64,000 nucleotides of DNA from Parvibaculum sp963975745 (GTDB lineage: Bacteria > Pseudomonadota > Alphaproteobacteria > Parvibaculales > Parvibaculaceae): the NCBI RefSeq assembly GCF_963975745.1, contig NZ_CAXBIB010000018.1:1-64000 (forward strand). The letters run 5' to 3'. Within the stretch, counting starts at the first letter, position 1, and the number at the start of each line of letters is the position of its first letter. The translations under genes and the position numbers were made by a program. Shown here piece by piece: positions 63,471 to 64,000 of this stretch. The notes beneath the pieces are model-generated. The model did no database searches. It was not told the origin of the DNA and saw only the letters and a list, made by a program, of their open reading frames with translations.

Positions 63471-63950
63471 TCAAGTCAATGATTTCAGCAGCAAATTGAG
63501 CGCCGCCGCGCCGAAGGCCCGCATATTGGCGGCGCGGTCCGCCGAGCCTGTGCTGACCGTGATCGAGGCAGGACGCGGGCCGGCAAGGCCGATACAGGCG
63601 GTTCCGGGTGGCGGGCCATAGGGCGAGCCGGAGGGACCGGAGGCCCCCATTTCGGCCAATGCCCAGGTGGATCCGAGCCTCTGGCGGACAATTTCGGCCA
63701 TCGCCGCCACATAGGGTTCGGTGAGCGGCTTGAGATCCGGGGCCGGCGGGCCCTTGAGCTCGTAGAGGGCGCGGGCGGCGCTCCGCGTGTAGATGACGGT
63801 CGAGCCGAGATAGAAGGCCGAGGCGCCGGGCTGCGCGACAAGCGCCGCAGAGACAAGACCGCCCATCGAGCTCTCCGACAGGGCGACCGTTTCTCCGCGC
63901 TCCTTGAGCATTTCCGCGACTTCGGCCGCCAGCGGGATCAGTCTTTCCAT
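63471..63950 (-). CDS. CinA C-terminal-type nicotinamide-nucleotide amidohydrolase
   Basis: 159 residues, a stand-alone CinA C-terminal (PncC) domain that deamidates nicotinamide mononucleotide. TVALSESSMGGLVSAALVAQPGASAFYLGSTVIYT begins near residue 22; the serine-rich SESSMGG is the active-site region, normally AESCTGG, so the usual cysteine is replaced by serine-methionine. GASGPSGSPYGPPPGTACIGLAG near 104 is the second conserved part. ATG 63950 chosen; an ATG at 63995 is in frame but overlaps the upstream gene. Confidence 0.82.
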   Translation of the reverse strand: MERLIPLAAEVAEMLKERGETVALSESSMGGLVSAALVAQPGASAFYLGSTVIYTRSAARALYELKGPPAPDLKPLTEPYVAAMAEIVRQRLGSTWALAEMGASGPSGSPYGPPPGTACIGLAGPRPASITVSTGSADRAANMRAFGAAALNLLLKSLT

Positions 63951-64000
63951 TGGCCGGATTCCAGATTGCGCACGGCGTAGAACTCCTTGTTCCATATCAG
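63938..64000 (-). CDS. C-terminal end of an unidentified protein, cut by window edge
   Basis: The last 20 codons before a TGA at 63938-63940 read as an uninterrupted frame (…NKEFYAVRNLESGQWKD) that ends 10-13 bases inside the cinA-type gene start, the sort of overlap seen in co-transcribed genes. Too short to identify. It may be chance, but the codons are normal for this genome. Confidence 0.35.
   Translation of the reverse strand: MIWNKEFYAVRNLESGQWKD

Overview
The window is 64 kb of high-GC, gene-dense chromosome from an alphaproteobacterium. The gene orders seen here (priA-atpHAGDC, rpsP-rimM-trmD-rplS-leuCD-leuB-asd, suc genes behind mdh, rsfS-rlmH-envC-ctpA-rppH), a bacterial phosphatidylcholine synthase and several palindromic intergenic repeats fit the Hyphomicrobiales (Rhizobiales). 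Parvibaculum-like relatives come to mind, but that placement is inference from gene order, not from a comparison I could run.

Layout. 1-2.3 kb: a tRNA-Ser cut by the window edge, a GFA-family zinc protein, phosphatidylcholine synthase and rplU-rpmA. 2.3-14.4 kb: a long + strand run: acetyltransferase, obgE, proB, proA, nadD, rsfS, rlmH, a phosphoglycerate-mutase-like protein whose active site has been erased, an EnvC-like murein hydrolase activator, ctpA, a divergent polysaccharide deacetylase and rppH. 14.6-22.9 kb on the minus strand: a ferritin-like protein, the F1 ATPase operon atpHAGDC and priA. 23.1-26.1 kb: transaldolase, DUF484, xerC, MOSC. 26-36.7 kb on the minus strand: a TCA block (mdh, sucC, sucD, sucA, sucB, lpd) interrupted by a membrane-anchored metallo-beta-lactamase-fold hydrolase.

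37-47.5 kb is the accessory-like part: two lipoproteins, zapE, MazG-like and NAT enzymes, mmsA, a small acidic membrane protein, an arsRICB-type operon (arsR, arsI, arsC, acr3), an ABM-domain protein and a PF10118 protein, with the longest non-coding stretches of the window. 47.6-51.2 kb: succinate dehydrogenase sdhCDAB. 51.4-64 kb: thioesterase, PAS protein, a mesaconyl-CoA-hydratase-like/malyl-CoA-lyase-like pair, asd, a DUF559 protein, leuB, leuD, leuC, rplS, trmD, rimM, rpsP, ffh and a CinA-type amidase.

Most of the window is core metabolism and translation. The points that stand out are: (1) sucA is joined in frame to an N-terminal XRE/Cro-type helix-turn-helix domain, and two matching inverted repeats sit on the promoter just in front of it, suggesting a TCA-cycle enzyme that carries its own DNA-binding domain and may control its own gene; (2) a full-length phosphoglycerate mutase homologue that has lost almost every metal and substrate ligand, coupled to a degenerate LytM protein and ctpA; (3) two copies of a composite intergenic element made of three 11-bp-spaced Pho-box half sites followed by repeated TTRTCCCCGG motifs, one between convergent genes and one beside the arsenic operon. 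Several smaller regulatory signals (rplU leader hairpin, a 21-bp palindrome, a possible CTG start for rsfS, an orphan promoter-terminator pair) are also reported.
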